Assembly: GCF_044891285.1 (NCBI RefSeq)
Contig: NZ_JAUIYO010000004.1
Coordinates: 124,001 to 188,000, forward strand
DNA: 64,000 nucleotides
DNA from: Pseudobacillus lumedeiriae
Lineage (GTDB): Bacteria > Bacillota > Bacilli > Bacillales > Domibacillaceae
Direction of reading: 5' to 3'
How positions within the stretch are numbered: the stretch's first letter is position 1; each line of letters starts with the position of its first letter. Shown here piece after piece: positions 34,141 to 42,530 of the stretch. The translations under genes and the position numbers were made by a program. Below the pieces are notes generated by a model that worked only from the letters and a program-made list of their open reading frames with translations, ran no database searches and had not been told where the DNA came from.

Positions 34141-35487
34141 ATGTTTATGGAGAAAAAAGAACAATGGTCGTCCCGTCTCGGCTTTATTTTATCTTCAGCC
34201 GGGGCAGCGATTGGACTCGGCGCCATTTGGAAGTTCCCTTATGTAACCGGGCAAAGCGGGGGCGGCGCCTTCCTTTTATTGTTTATTTTATTTACTTTAT
34301 TAATTGGATTGCCGATGCTGATTTCCGAGTTTATTATCGGCCGCGGCTCCGGTAAGGAAGCGGTAAGTTCATATAAAAAACTTGCTCCTGACAGCTTCTG
34401 GACAATCACTGGTAAACTAGGTGTTGCCGGATGCTTTCTTTTGCTCTCCTTTTACAGCGTAGTAGGAGGATGGGTACTTATTTACACAGTAATGGCACTC
34501 GGCGGCCAAGTGATTAATGAAGGAGCAGACTACGGCACTTTGTTCGGACAAACAATCAGCTCTCCTTCTATTACGATCGGCGGTCTTGCTGCTTTTTTGA
34601 TCATTAACATCATTGTCATTGCTTCTGGTGTACAAAACGGCATTGAAAAAGCAAGTAAATATATGATGCCGCTTTTGTTCTTGTTTTTTATCGTCCTTGT
34701 ATTTCGTTCATTAACACTAGACGGCGCGATGGAAGGCGTGCGCTTTTTTCTGAAACCTGACTTTTCCAAAATGACAGCGGAAGCGGTTCTGTATGCACTC
34801 GGACAGTCATTTTTTTCACTAGCTGTTGGGTTCTCCTGTATGGTGACATACAGTTCTTATTTAAATAAAGATGTCAGCATTCCCGTGTCTGCCGGTTCTG
34901 TTGCACTGATGAATATTTTTGTTTCTGTTCTTGCCGGCTTAGCCATTTTTCCAGTTGTTTTCGCATTTGGTTTTGAACCTGCAGAAGGCCCCGGATTGTT
35001 ATTTATTGTACTGCCTTCGGTATTTTCGCAAATGCCCTTTGGAGAACTATTTTTGCTTGTCTTTCTTGTACTGTTTTTATTTGCTACCTTAACCTCCTCG
35101 TTCAGCCTATTGGAAATTATCGTAGCTGCTTTTTTGAAAAACGGTTCTTCAAGAAAGAAACTCGCTGTCATTGCCGGCACGATCGTTTTTTTCGCCGGTA
35201 TTCCAGCAGCCCTTTCATCCAGCCTGCTTGCGGATGTCCAGTTTTTAAACAAAACGGTTTTTGATGCGACTGATTATCTCGTAAGCAATATTCTTCTGCC
35301 GCTGGGGAATTTATTAATCGCCTTATTTATCTCCTGGCGAATGAACCGCGAACTTGTTAAAGAAGAGTTTATGCTCGGCCGCCGATTCGGTTTAGGACCA
35401 TATTCTACGTGGCTCCTGCTGATGAAATGGCTCGTGCCGCTAACCATTATCATTGTTTTTATTAACATGCTTGGCCTGTTCGATTAA
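34141..35487 (+). CDS. Sodium-dependent neurotransmitter-symporter family transporter (likely tryptophan)
   Basis: A 448-aa membrane protein of the NSS/SNF family with 11-12 helices. TM1 carries the unwound Na+ site motif SAGAAIGLGAIWKFPYV, followed by GGGAFLLLF. Bacterial members such as LeuT and TnaT carry hydrophobic or aromatic amino acids. Placement 24 bases after kynA in the same direction suggests tryptophan import for the kynurenine route; this is inference. ATG 34141 chosen (AAAAGG upstream), 34147 is possible. A strong terminator closes the operon. Confidence 0.9.
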   Translation: MFMEKKEQWSSRLGFILSSAGAAIGLGAIWKFPYVTGQSGGGAFLLLFILFTLLIGLPMLISEFIIGRGSGKEAVSSYKKLAPDSFWTITGKLGVAGCFLLLSFYSVVGGWVLIYTVMALGGQVINEGADYGTLFGQTISSPSITIGGLAAFLIINIIVIASGVQNGIEKASKYMMPLLFLFFIVLVFRSLTLDGAMEGVRFFLKPDFSKMTAEAVLYALGQSFFSLAVGFSCMVTYSSYLNKDVSIPVSAGSVALMNIFVSVLAGLAIFPVVFAFGFEPAEGPGLLFIVLPSVFSQMPFGELFLLVFLVLFLFATLTSSFSLLEIIVAAFLKNGSSRKKLAVIAGTIVFFAGIPAALSSSLLADVQFLNKTVFDATDYLVSNILLPLGNLLIALFISWRMNRELVKEEFMLGRRFGLGPYSTWLLLMKWLVPLTIIIVFINMLGLFD

Positions 35488-35525
35488 TGATTTCTTTACT
35501 CAAAAGTAAAATACGGAATCCCGCA

Positions 35526-35575
35526 AAGAAGCTGCCTCAAAACTAAGGTGTCAAACCTTTATGAGGCAGCTTCTT
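35526..35575 (+). terminator. Terminator of the kynBA-symporter operon
   Basis: 14-bp arms AAGAAGCTGCCTCA/TGAGGCAGCTTCTT with an inner AAGG/CCTT element, then TTTAT. Confidence 0.85.
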
Positions 35576-35601
35576 TTTATTTCATCTCAATTCGGCATTA
35601 A

Positions 35602-35632
35602 TTGCATATATTAATGGCATTGACGATATAAT
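35602..35632 (+). promoter_or_regulatory. Candidate promoter for gdhA
   Basis: TATAAT at 35627-35632 with TTGCAT or TGCATA 18-19 bases upstream, inside an ATTAAT...ATTAAT symmetric segment (35598-35614). Confidence 0.4.
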
Positions 35633-35709
35633 TTAGTATGCCGTAAGATAAATGGTGGAGATAATATTAACTATTCAAAAAATTCTTTAAACGGGTGGGA
35701 GAGATGAAA

Positions 35710-37092
35710 ATGGCATTCACACAAGAGACAGCCAATAAAAGTATGCAAATTGCAAAAGACTATGTAAACGGTGTATACAATGCCGTTCAAAGACGAAACC
35801 CAAGCGAAGATGAATTTCATCAAGCTGTAAAAGAAATCTTTGATTCACTCGTACCTGTGTTTGCTAAATATCCAAAATATATGCAATACGGCATTTTAGA
35901 ACGGATCGTTGAGCCAGAGCGCATGATCACGTTCCGTGTGCCATGGGTTGATGATGAAGGAAAAGTTCATGTCAACCGCGGCTATCGTGTTCAATATAGC
36001 AGTGCCCTCGGGCCATATAAAGGCGGCCTTCGCTTTCATCCTTCTGTTAACGCAAGTATTATCAAATTTTTAGGTTTTGAACAAATTTTTAAAAATTCCC
36101 TAACAGGTCAGCCGATCGGCGGCGGGAAAGGCGGATCGGACTTTGATCCGAAAGGTAAATCAGATGGCGAAGTGATGCGTTTTACACAAAGCTTTATGAC
36201 AGAACTCGCTAACCACATCGGTCCAGATACAGACGTACCTGCCGGCGACATTGGTGTCGGCGCCCGTGAAATCGGCTTTATGTTCGGACAATACAAACGT
36301 CTGCAAAATGCTTATCATGCCGGCGTCATTACTGGAAAAGGCGTCAGCTACGGCGGCAGCTTAGCAAGAAAAGAAGCAACAGGTTACGGTGCGGTGTATT
36401 TCGTAGAAGAAATGTTGAAAGATAATGACCTAACCTTTAACGGCAGCAAGGTCGTTGTATCCGGTTCAGGAAACGTCTCTATCTACGCCATCGAAAAAGC
36501 AACACAGCTTGGAGCGAAAGTCATCGCCTGCAGTGATTCTAACGGCTATATTTTCGATCCAAATGGGATCAATCTGGCCACTGTCAAACGTCTTAAAGAA
36601 CAAGAAAGAAAACGGATTAGTGAATATGTCAATGAACATCCGCAAGCCGAATATGTAGAAGGCTGCTCAGGCATCTGGAGAATCCCTTGTGACATCGCCC
36701 TTCCTTGCGCGACTCAAAACGAAATTAACGGAGATGCAGCCCGCATGCTCGTCGGAAACGGAGTAAAAGCAGTGGGAGAAGGAGCAAATATGCCATCCAC
36801 ACTCGAAGCGATAGACGTCTTCTTAGAAAAAGGAATTCTCTTTGCCCCTGCAAAAGCGGCTAATGCCGGCGGTGTTGCCGTCTCTGCACTTGAAATGGCA
36901 CAAAATAGCTCGCGCATGCCATGGTCATTTGAAGACGTGGATCAAAAGCTTCACATGATCATGAAAAATATTTACAACAGCTGCGTCGAAGCAGCTGCCG
37001 AATTTGGTTATGAGGGCAACTTTGTCATCGGAGCAAACATCGCTGGATTTGTAAAAGTAGCCGATGCCATGCTCGATCAAGGGATTGTTTGA
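35710..37092 (+). CDS. gdhA: Glutamate dehydrogenase, NADP-type hexameric
   Basis: Interconverts glutamate and 2-oxoglutarate plus ammonia. The 460-aa protein belongs to the small hexameric group I: GPYKGGLRFHPSVN, GGGKGGSDFDPKGKSD with the catalytic Lys, PAGDIGVGAREIG and a Rossmann VVVSGSGNVSIYA. The Asp/Ser after the beta strand (CSDSNG) fits the GdhA type usually using NADP(H). I choose ATG 35710, eight bases after GGGAG. Unlike RocG or GudB of B. subtilis it is of the enteric GdhA type, suggesting a biosynthetic role. Monocistronic. Confidence 0.92.
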   Translation: MAFTQETANKSMQIAKDYVNGVYNAVQRRNPSEDEFHQAVKEIFDSLVPVFAKYPKYMQYGILERIVEPERMITFRVPWVDDEGKVHVNRGYRVQYSSALGPYKGGLRFHPSVNASIIKFLGFEQIFKNSLTGQPIGGGKGGSDFDPKGKSDGEVMRFTQSFMTELANHIGPDTDVPAGDIGVGAREIGFMFGQYKRLQNAYHAGVITGKGVSYGGSLARKEATGYGAVYFVEEMLKDNDLTFNGSKVVVSGSGNVSIYAIEKATQLGAKVIACSDSNGYIFDPNGINLATVKRLKEQERKRISEYVNEHPQAEYVEGCSGIWRIPCDIALPCATQNEINGDAARMLVGNGVKAVGEGANMPSTLEAIDVFLEKGILFAPAKAANAGGVAVSALEMAQNSSRMPWSFEDVDQKLHMIMKNIYNSCVEAAAEFGYEGNFVIGANIAGFVKVADAMLDQGIV

Positions 37093-37111
37093 AAAAGAAG
37101 CTAGCTGATAC

Positions 37112-37156
37112 AAGCTGGGCATCTCCTTGCACAATGGAGCCGCCTGGCTTTTTTAT
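37112..37156 (+). terminator. Terminator after gdhA
   Basis: Imperfect arms AAGCTGGGCATCTCC and GGAGCCGCCTGGCTT, then TTTTATTT. Confidence 0.7.
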
Positions 37157-37323
37157 TTCAACGTACTTATGCGTTTCACCTGTTGTTCGTCGTTTTAACA
37201 GCTTTGTTTACGTTTCCTAAGGTTCATAAGATCTTCTCATTCTTTCTTTTCTATGAATCTAGTCTGAACTAGCTGTTTCTGTTACGATGAAGAAAATGCT
37301 GACTAGACGGAGATGACTTATTA

Positions 37324-38229
37324 GTGGAATTACTGATGATTGTATTGCCAGCCTTTATGATCTTTTTTACCGGCTTCCTTGGCCAAAAAATAATCGGGTT
37401 CGACATTCGCTCCATTTCAATGGCTGCCCTTTATATTATGTCGCCGTTCTTAGCTTTCCGAACCTTTTATACGAATGAGCTAACGATGGAGTACTTCTAT
37501 ATTATTTGGTTTTGTCTCGTCCTTTGTTTCGGGCTTGTGTTGATCGTTGGCCTGACGGGCTACTTGATGAAAGCATCAAAACCACAAATGTCAGCTATGA
37601 TGCTCGGCGGTGCTTTCATGAACAGCGGAAATTACGGGGCGCCCGTTGTTCTTTTTGCCTTCGGAGCAGCGGGCTTTGATTATGCCGTCATTATGATGGT
37701 ATTTCAATCGTTTCTGATGAACACGATCGGACTCTTTTTCGCATCGATTGGCGGGCAAGAAGAAGCCTCTTTAACGGACTCGCTCAAACGTGTCATCCGC
37801 ATGCCTGTTATTCACGGCGCACTGGCTGGTGTTGCCTTACAGCTCTTATCTATACATATTCCGAAAACATTTATGGAAGCGATCAGTTTAATTGCAGATG
37901 CTTCCATCCCAACAGTGATGCTTGTCCTCGGGATGCAGCTTGCTGTTATTGCTAGAAAAAGAGTGGCTTATCGGTATGTTTCTGCCGTTACGCTCATTCG
38001 GCTGTTTGCCTCACCTGTCCTTGCAGTTGCCATTGCCGCTTTTATGCCTGTTAACGAGCTGTTAAAAGATGTCTTAATCTTGCAAGCTGCCATGCCAGCC
38101 GCGGCTAACACGACAATGTTTGCTATCCAATTCGGCACAGAACCTGACCTCGTTTCATTTACCACGCTCGTGACAACGCTATTAAGTATTGCAACCATCC
38201 CGGTGATGCTTTTTTATTTAGGAGTTTGA
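37324..38229 (+). CDS. AEC family permease
   Basis: A 301-aa membrane protein with about ten helices of the auxin efflux carrier family. GGAFMNSGNYGAPVVLFAFG near residues 93-112 and the C-terminal LQAAMPAAANTTMFAIQFG are family signatures. Bacterial members often move malate or other carboxylates. GTG 37324 has GGAG 11 bases upstream. Stands between terminators, substrate unknown. Confidence 0.85.
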   Translation: MELLMIVLPAFMIFFTGFLGQKIIGFDIRSISMAALYIMSPFLAFRTFYTNELTMEYFYIIWFCLVLCFGLVLIVGLTGYLMKASKPQMSAMMLGGAFMNSGNYGAPVVLFAFGAAGFDYAVIMMVFQSFLMNTIGLFFASIGGQEEASLTDSLKRVIRMPVIHGALAGVALQLLSIHIPKTFMEAISLIADASIPTVMLVLGMQLAVIARKRVAYRYVSAVTLIRLFASPVLAVAIAAFMPVNELLKDVLILQAAMPAAANTTMFAIQFGTEPDLVSFTTLVTTLLSIATIPVMLFYLGV

Positions 38230-38236
38230 CGTATGG

Positions 38237-38272
38237 CAAGCAGCCGTTTATTCATTTTTAAAACCGCTGCTT
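38237..38272. terminator. Terminator between AEC permease and amidohydrolase
   Basis: CAAGCAGC(C)G.../...CGCTGCTTG hairpin followed by CTTCCCTTTTC. Confidence 0.6.
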
Positions 38273-38295
38273 GCTTCCCTTTTCATCCTTCTCAA

Positions 38296-39924
38296 TTACT
38301 TTGAAACAGCTACAGATGTTTTTTCCCACACAATTTCACCATTCATAAATGTAATCTCTACTTCTGTTTCAAGAATTTCCTGTTGAGGCACTTCAAATAA
38401 ATTTCGATCCAATACGATCAGATCAGCGAGTTTGTTTGTTTCAATCGTACCGAGCTCATTCTCTCGAAACACACTATAGGCGGAACCTGAAGTATAAGCC
38501 TTTAAAGCTTCAGCCAACGTTACCCGTTCTTGCTCATTCCATGTCTCATTGAGCGTGAAGTCTTTTCTTGTCACTGCATGATAAATTTCAATCATCGGTT
38601 CAAGAGGAACGATCGGATAATCACTGCTGTAGGACACTTCAGCGCCTGATCTCAGTAAAGAGGCATTTGGATAAATGTACGGCTGCTTTTCTTCCCCTAC
38701 ACGAGTTGTATGACTTTCTCTTGGCATCAAAGCCATATGATAAGGCTGAATGGAAGGCATAACGCCTAGCTCTTTAAAGCGCGTGATATCTTCCGGTGCA
38801 ATGACTTCAATATGCTCAAGAGCGTGACGGGCATCACGCCGGCCATTCACTTGCTGGGCCTTTTCATATAAGTCCAATCCGAGACGAACGGCGCCGTCGC
38901 CAATCGTGTGAAAACGAATTTGAAAACCTTCTTTATCGGCTTCTGTTACCCACACCTCCAGTTGCTCAGCAGTGTAGGCGGTCTCTCCCTTTGTCTCTGG
39001 CTTGTCTGTATAAGGATCCAGCATATAGGCTGTATAACCCGTGACTACTCCATCAATGAATTGTTTTAACCCTGCTAATCGAAGCTTATCCGAGGAATAT
39101 TGTTCTCTAAGTTTCTTCGCTTGTTCCAGATCTCCATTCAACGGCGGATAAAGATGGAACCGGCAGGATAACTTCCCTTCCTCTTCAAACTCCTTATAAA
39201 CAGAATAAGCTTCCAGTTTTTCATGTGCACGGCTCGCATATAAATCATTGACAGATGTTACACCAAGCTTTGCCGCATGCTGCAAGAACTGGTCCACCAT
39301 GTCCCGGAGCTGCCCTTTTGGAAAATCATAGGCAAAGTCAGCTGCTAAAGCAATCGCTGTTTCAATTAAAATACCAGTAGGCTCTCCGTTACCGTCTTTA
39401 TAAATAATCCCATATTCAGGATTTTTCGTCTCTCTTGTGATCCCCGCAATTTCAAGAGCCTTTGAGTTCACCCATCCGTAGTGCCCTTCCGCATGCAGCA
39501 GCATCACAGGGCGATGAGGAAACTCCTGGTCTAATACCCAGCGATCTGGAAACTCCTTTTGATCCCATGCTGTGTGATCCCAGCCAGTACCAATAATCCA
39601 GGGGCGATCAGGCTGACTTTCAGCATATTCTCTTACTACAGAAGCGGCCTCCTCAGCTGATTTCACATCTGCCAAAGATACACAGTAATGGCTGAATAAG
39701 CTGCCGAGCATGATATGCAAATGTGCATCATGAAAGCCCGGCATAACGAGTTTATTGCCGACATCTATCACTTTTGTTTGTTCGTCTTTAAAATTAGCTA
39801 TCTTTTCTTTTAGATCGACTGCCAAAATTTTATGATCCTTTACAGCAACAGCTAAAGGCTCCGGTTTGTCCTTTAATCCAGTAAAAACGGCATCACTGAT
39901 TATAATTACATCTGCTTTTGTCAT
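38296..39924 (-). CDS. YtcJ-like amidohydrolase (amidohydrolase family 3)
   Basis: A 542-aa metal-dependent hydrolase. Metal ligands are visible in GFHDAHLH (His68, His70), a His in RFHTIGDGAVR, HALEHIE, and the late Asp in SYSSDYPIVP. The C-terminal beta-domain has KLADLIVLD. Characterised relatives include N-substituted formamide deformylase. ATG 39924 follows AAAGGAG. It lies 25 bases after the APC permease gene, so the permease likely imports its substrate. Confidence 0.85.
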   Translation of the reverse strand: MTKADVIIISDAVFTGLKDKPEPLAVAVKDHKILAVDLKEKIANFKDEQTKVIDVGNKLVMPGFHDAHLHIMLGSLFSHYCVSLADVKSAEEAASVVREYAESQPDRPWIIGTGWDHTAWDQKEFPDRWVLDQEFPHRPVMLLHAEGHYGWVNSKALEIAGITRETKNPEYGIIYKDGNGEPTGILIETAIALAADFAYDFPKGQLRDMVDQFLQHAAKLGVTSVNDLYASRAHEKLEAYSVYKEFEEEGKLSCRFHLYPPLNGDLEQAKKLREQYSSDKLRLAGLKQFIDGVVTGYTAYMLDPYTDKPETKGETAYTAEQLEVWVTEADKEGFQIRFHTIGDGAVRLGLDLYEKAQQVNGRRDARHALEHIEVIAPEDITRFKELGVMPSIQPYHMALMPRESHTTRVGEEKQPYIYPNASLLRSGAEVSYSSDYPIVPLEPMIEIYHAVTRKDFTLNETWNEQERVTLAEALKAYTSGSAYSVFRENELGTIETNKLADLIVLDRNLFEVPQQEILETEVEITFMNGEIVWEKTSVAVSK

Positions 39925-39949
39925 TGTTTTTCTCCTTTATTTTTAACTA

Positions 39950-41284
39950 TTAAGCTGATAAATCCATTTCAGGCGGCTTCTGTCTAAGCCCTTTTGTGAG
40001 AACGAGTAAGTAGATGAAGCCGAGCGCAAACCAAATTCCTCCAAGTATTTTTGAATAAGTATCCAGATTAATAAGCAGCCACAAATCAAGCAGCGCTCCA
40101 ATAGCGGGAATGATTAAATAAAGCAATGTCCCTTTTAAAGAACGTTGTTTTTTCCGAATAAAATAATAAGCAATTACAGCGATGTTCACACTTGTAAATG
40201 CAAGAAAGGCGCCAAAATTAATAAATGAAGCAACGAGCGATAAGCTCAAAAACAAGGCAAGCAATGAAATTGCACTAATCAATAAGATGTTATTGACAGG
40301 GGTGTTATATTTCGAATGTAAAGTGCTAAAGAACTTTTTAGGGAGCTGACCATCCCGGCCCATCGCATACAGGACGCGGGAAGCACTTGCCTGTGAAGAC
40401 ATGGCGGAGCCGAATGCAGTAACCGCATAAACTGCAAGAAAAGCGGACGCAAAGGTTTTACCGCCGACTAATGTAATAATCTCATGAGCGGCAGAATCGG
40501 GGTTTGTAAATGTGTTATATGACGGCCAGACGTTTTGAGCAAAGTAAGAAACAGTAATAAAGACGGCTCCTCCGACGAGCGTAATAATAAACACAGCACG
40601 CGGAATTGTTTTCTCTGGCTGAACTGTTTCCTCTGCGAACGCTGTAGCTGAATCAAATCCAAGAAATGAAAAACATAAAAGAGCAGCCCCTGTGACAATA
40701 AATGAGATCGGTTCTTCAGAATTATAAAACGGTTTCAAAGATAAAAGGGTGCCTGTGCCTGTCCCGCTTAAAATCTCTTTAATAGACAAGCCTACAAACA
40801 GAATGATAAATGTTACAGCAAAAATCGTGATAAAAGCATTAGCCTTTGTCGCCAGCTTTACGCCTCTTACGTTAATGACAGTAACTAACGTAAGCAGCCC
40901 TAGCACCCATACATAATTCGGAACACTTGGAAAAGCTGCAGAAAAGAACAAACCAAATAGTAAATAGTTCACCATTGGGATAAACAAGTAATCCATTAGA
41001 ATGGCCCAGCCGACAAGAAAGCCAACATACGGGCTGATCGATTTTTGTGTATATGCATAAGCGGAACCAGCCGATGGAATCGCTTTGGACATCTGACCGT
41101 AACTATATGCAGTAAAAAGCATCACAATTAAAGCAATCAAGTAAGCTCCAGGGACCATCCCATGCGATAATTCAGCAGCAATTCCATACGTACTGAAAAC
41201 TGTAGCAAGTGCCATAAACGAAAAGCCAAATAAAACAACGTGAACGAGTGTCAGCGATCGATTCATTCCTTTCGTCTGCAACAT
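39950..41284 (-). CDS. APC family amino acid/amine permease
   Basis: A 444-aa membrane protein with 12 predicted helices. TM1 has the family motif VVLFGFSFMALATVFSTYG, and SAGSAYAYTQ and FLGFDSATAFAEET are typical of the YhdG/PuuP-type APC group. ATG 41284 is close behind GGGGGGAG. First gene of the pair with the amidohydrolase. Substrate cannot be read; an amine or amino acid derivative is likely. Confidence 0.85.
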   Translation of the reverse strand: MLQTKGMNRSLTLVHVVLFGFSFMALATVFSTYGIAAELSHGMVPGAYLIALIVMLFTAYSYGQMSKAIPSAGSAYAYTQKSISPYVGFLVGWAILMDYLFIPMVNYLLFGLFFSAAFPSVPNYVWVLGLLTLVTVINVRGVKLATKANAFITIFAVTFIILFVGLSIKEILSGTGTGTLLSLKPFYNSEEPISFIVTGAALLCFSFLGFDSATAFAEETVQPEKTIPRAVFIITLVGGAVFITVSYFAQNVWPSYNTFTNPDSAAHEIITLVGGKTFASAFLAVYAVTAFGSAMSSQASASRVLYAMGRDGQLPKKFFSTLHSKYNTPVNNILLISAISLLALFLSLSLVASFINFGAFLAFTSVNIAVIAYYFIRKKQRSLKGTLLYLIIPAIGALLDLWLLINLDTYSKILGGIWFALGFIYLLVLTKGLRQKPPEMDLSA

Positions 41285-41491
41285 AAACTCCCCCCTTTAG
41301 TCCATTTGATTGATTATTGCAAATATTGTGCCAATTTTTAACGCAGTAAGAAATACACATTTCCCTTGTTTAGACCTCAAAGTGTATTCGTTTTTTCATA
41401 AATTATTCATATTGGAATAAAAAAAGGGGTATTGATTGAAAAACAATAAGCCATCCCATTTTAAAGAAACCCATGAAACATAACGACAAAA

Positions 41492-41521
41492 AACAGCCCC
41501 TAACGAAGTTAAGCGGCTGTT
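41492..41521 (-). terminator. Terminator after the GDSL esterase gene
   Basis: AACAGCC...TAAC/GTTA...GGCTGTT hairpin; TTTTTT follows on the minus strand. The remaining gap 41285-41577 holds no gene. Confidence 0.65.
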
Positions 41522-41577
41522 ATGACTGTGTTTCATTTATTCTAAAATCGGAGGATCGACCTCTTACAGGACACTAT

Positions 41578-42498
41578 TTACATGTACTCCCCCCGCTTGC
41601 ACCCTTTAACCGTCTCTGATGCAGCGGTTTGATCTGTTGTTCTCTTCTTTTGTTTTTCTTCTTTCTCAGCGGGTTTCTGTTTTTCTGATTGCGCAGGCTG
41701 TACTTTTTTCAGCTTAGAAAAAGGAATGGGTGCCGGCAATTGGGATAGTATGCTGGATGGAATAGATGGACTTCCAGGAGCGTACACTTGGAGAAAGCTA
41801 TTGGCCATTTCCAAATAACCACTAAGTGCTGGATGCACATCTCCGGGATTTGGAATCAGCGAGTCGGCATTCGTTCCGAACCGGCCGGCTACAGGAACAA
41901 AGTAAGCACCAGCTTTTTCCGCTTCCTGCTTAATAATTTTATTTAAAAGGTCAAGCTGTCCAGCTACAGATGGTTTTTGTCCATCTTTTACGTGTGGGTA
42001 GGGAAAATAATAACCGATTGCATACACCTGTGCATGCGGGTTTATTTCCTTCACTTTTTCAAATATGTTTATATAGTTTTTGCGTACACGATTTAAAGCA
42101 AATGATACCGGAATGGCTTCATAGCTTAACATTCCCCGCACGGCATCATTTTGAATAAGCGGCAGCACATCATTCGCTCCGGCGGAAATCGTAATAAGGT
42201 TCGCCTGCCGAATAACGGCCTGTGCTTCTTTCTTTTCTAGCTGCTTTAATACTTGTTCTGTGGAATAGCCCGGAAATGCCAGCTCCTTTGAAAAACTGGA
42301 CAATTGGCCATTCTGCTGTAATGCAATCGCAATGAGATCTGTATAACTTACACCAATTTCTTTATGAGGTGTTTGACCGGCGGCCAAAGAGTCTCCCAGT
42401 GCTGCATAATGAATGCCGGCGGCCTTAACATTTATAGGGAGAATGGATGCCGCCAGCAGAAAAACTACCAGTACATTTAGAGAAATTCGTTTTTTCAT
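41578..42498 (-). CDS. Secreted SGNH/GDSL esterase with basic tail
   Basis: A 306-aa exported hydrolase. Signal peptide 1-26 ends NVKA-AG. Block I is YAALGDSLAAG, block III SAGANDVLP, and the Asp-His pair is in GDVHPAL. Residues after about 260 form a Lys/Glu/Gln-rich tail (SEKQKPAEKEEKQKKRTT) that may hold the enzyme on the wall. ATG 42498. 32 bases after the GGDEF/EAL gene on the same strand, so possibly co-transcribed. Confidence 0.85.
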   Translation of the reverse strand: MKKRISLNVLVVFLLAASILPINVKAAGIHYAALGDSLAAGQTPHKEIGVSYTDLIAIALQQNGQLSSFSKELAFPGYSTEQVLKQLEKKEAQAVIRQANLITISAGANDVLPLIQNDAVRGMLSYEAIPVSFALNRVRKNYINIFEKVKEINPHAQVYAIGYYFPYPHVKDGQKPSVAGQLDLLNKIIKQEAEKAGAYFVPVAGRFGTNADSLIPNPGDVHPALSGYLEMANSFLQVYAPGSPSIPSSILSQLPAPIPFSKLKKVQPAQSEKQKPAEKEEKQKKRTTDQTAASETVKGCKRGEYM

Positions 42499-42530
42499 AA
42501 AATCCTGCCTTTCCCTTTCAACTGGACATA

